Shown piece by piece: positions 63,850 to 64,000 of a stretch of DNA of 64,000 nt (within the stretch, counting starts at the first letter, position 1; each line of letters opens with the position of its first letter). The notes beneath the pieces are model-generated. The model saw nothing but the letters and a program-made list of their open reading frames with translations, did not search any database and was not told the DNA's origin. Origin of the DNA: Strongylocentrotus droebachiensis. Lineage: Eukaryota > Echinodermata > Echinoidea > Camarodonta > Strongylocentrotidae. The stretch lies in NCBI GenBank assembly GCA_035222895.1, contig JAVYIG010009923.1, positions 1 through 64,000 of the forward strand. Reading direction: 5' to 3'. A program made the position numbers and the translations under genes.

Positions 63850-64000
63850 GTAGTTAATGTTATTGTCGGGGGGGAGGAGGTACGTATGTACTATGGAACG
63901 GATTCCAGGGCAGCCTGTATCCAGGGAGTTTGTGTCGCTAGGACGACCGTGGTGCCCCCTTCTAGTGGGAAGCGGGTGAGATGTAGGGTTGTTGGGAGTC
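63850..64000 (+). CDS. Retropepsin-like region, partial
   Basis: Directly after the tandem repeat the open frame reads VVNVIVGGEEVRMYYGTDSR, then AACIQGVCVARTTVVPPSSG, the layout of a retrotransposon aspartic protease N-terminus. The expected Asp-Thr/Ser-Gly-Ala appears as DSRA, so either the active site is mutated or the match is only superficial. Runs off the window end. Confidence 0.4.

Larger units (their letters stand above)
60950..64000 (+). mobile_element. LTR-type retrotransposon, 5' part, running off the window
   Basis: In order: a leader with a ~170-bp direct repeat, five stem-loops, AAGTAAG-rich sequence, a gag-like ORF, an in-frame 51-bp tandem repeat and a protease-like start. 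The left boundary, LTR end and primer-binding site are not resolved. Gag composition and order suggest a Ty3/gypsy- or BEL-like element; reverse transcriptase would be beyond 64000. Confidence 0.7.

Noticed and set aside
1-64000. CRISPR arrays, bacterial operons, ribosomal RNA genes
   Set aside because: Spliced animal genes and animal-type transposons dominate. No spaced identical repeats with unique spacers and no rRNA-like conserved sequence were seen; the tandem arrays found are minisatellites.

Overview
This is an intron-rich, repeat-dense animal nuclear sequence. It looks like a marine invertebrate deuterostome, most plausibly an echinoderm such as a sea urchin. That is an inference from the gene content, long introns, abundant foldback elements, homopolymeric C/G tracts and tRNA-derived SINEs; nothing in the window names the species. 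I reconstructed three host genes exon by exon by joining GT-AG junctions that keep the reading frame.

Layout. (1) 1-5545: repeats, including a mariner-like foldback element and remnants of a Polinton-like integrase. (2) 6588-16400, minus strand: a complete four-exon class A GPCR of 422 residues. Its last codons run into a CR1-like LINE fragment (5546-6622), and its introns hold MITEs, a SINE and an L1-like LINE remnant. (3) 16.5-29.0 kb: no gene seen; a degenerate minisatellite, several MITE families, a nested foldback element, LINE 3' ends and poly-G/C elements. (4) 29103-46966, plus strand: a 15-exon TIF1-family gene (TRIM24/TRIM33/TRIM66 type) predicted to encode 1339 residues. Its order is RING, two B-boxes, coiled coil, Q-rich middle, acidic repeat, a MED25-ACID/PTOV-like domain, PHD finger and bromodomain. 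(5) 47.0-54.2 kb: convergent intergenic space with MITEs. (6) 54196-60009, minus strand: HSPBP1, the Hsp70 nucleotide-exchange factor, six coding exons and 333 residues. (7) About 60.95 kb to the window end, plus strand: the 5' part of an LTR-type retrotransposon, with a long leader carrying five copies of a conserved stem-loop, a gag-like ORF, a 51-bp in-frame tandem repeat and the start of a protease-like region.

The most interesting observation is the TIF1 gene. Four phase-0 exons (36481-39949), placed between the middle region and the PHD finger, encode a domain that reads like the activator-interacting (ACID/PTOV) domain of Mediator subunit MED25. I know of no such domain in vertebrate TIF1 proteins. 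If confirmed, one protein would combine ubiquitin-ligase, chromatin-reader and activator/Mediator-interaction modules. The bromodomain part of the same gene has shed several decayed partial exon copies into neighbouring introns. The second notable structure is the retrotransposon leader hairpin array, where nearly all differences between copies preserve base pairing.

The three host genes are functionally unrelated: a membrane receptor, a chromatin regulator and a chaperone cofactor. Their expression cannot be linked from sequence alone. All similarity statements come from reading motifs; no database search was run.
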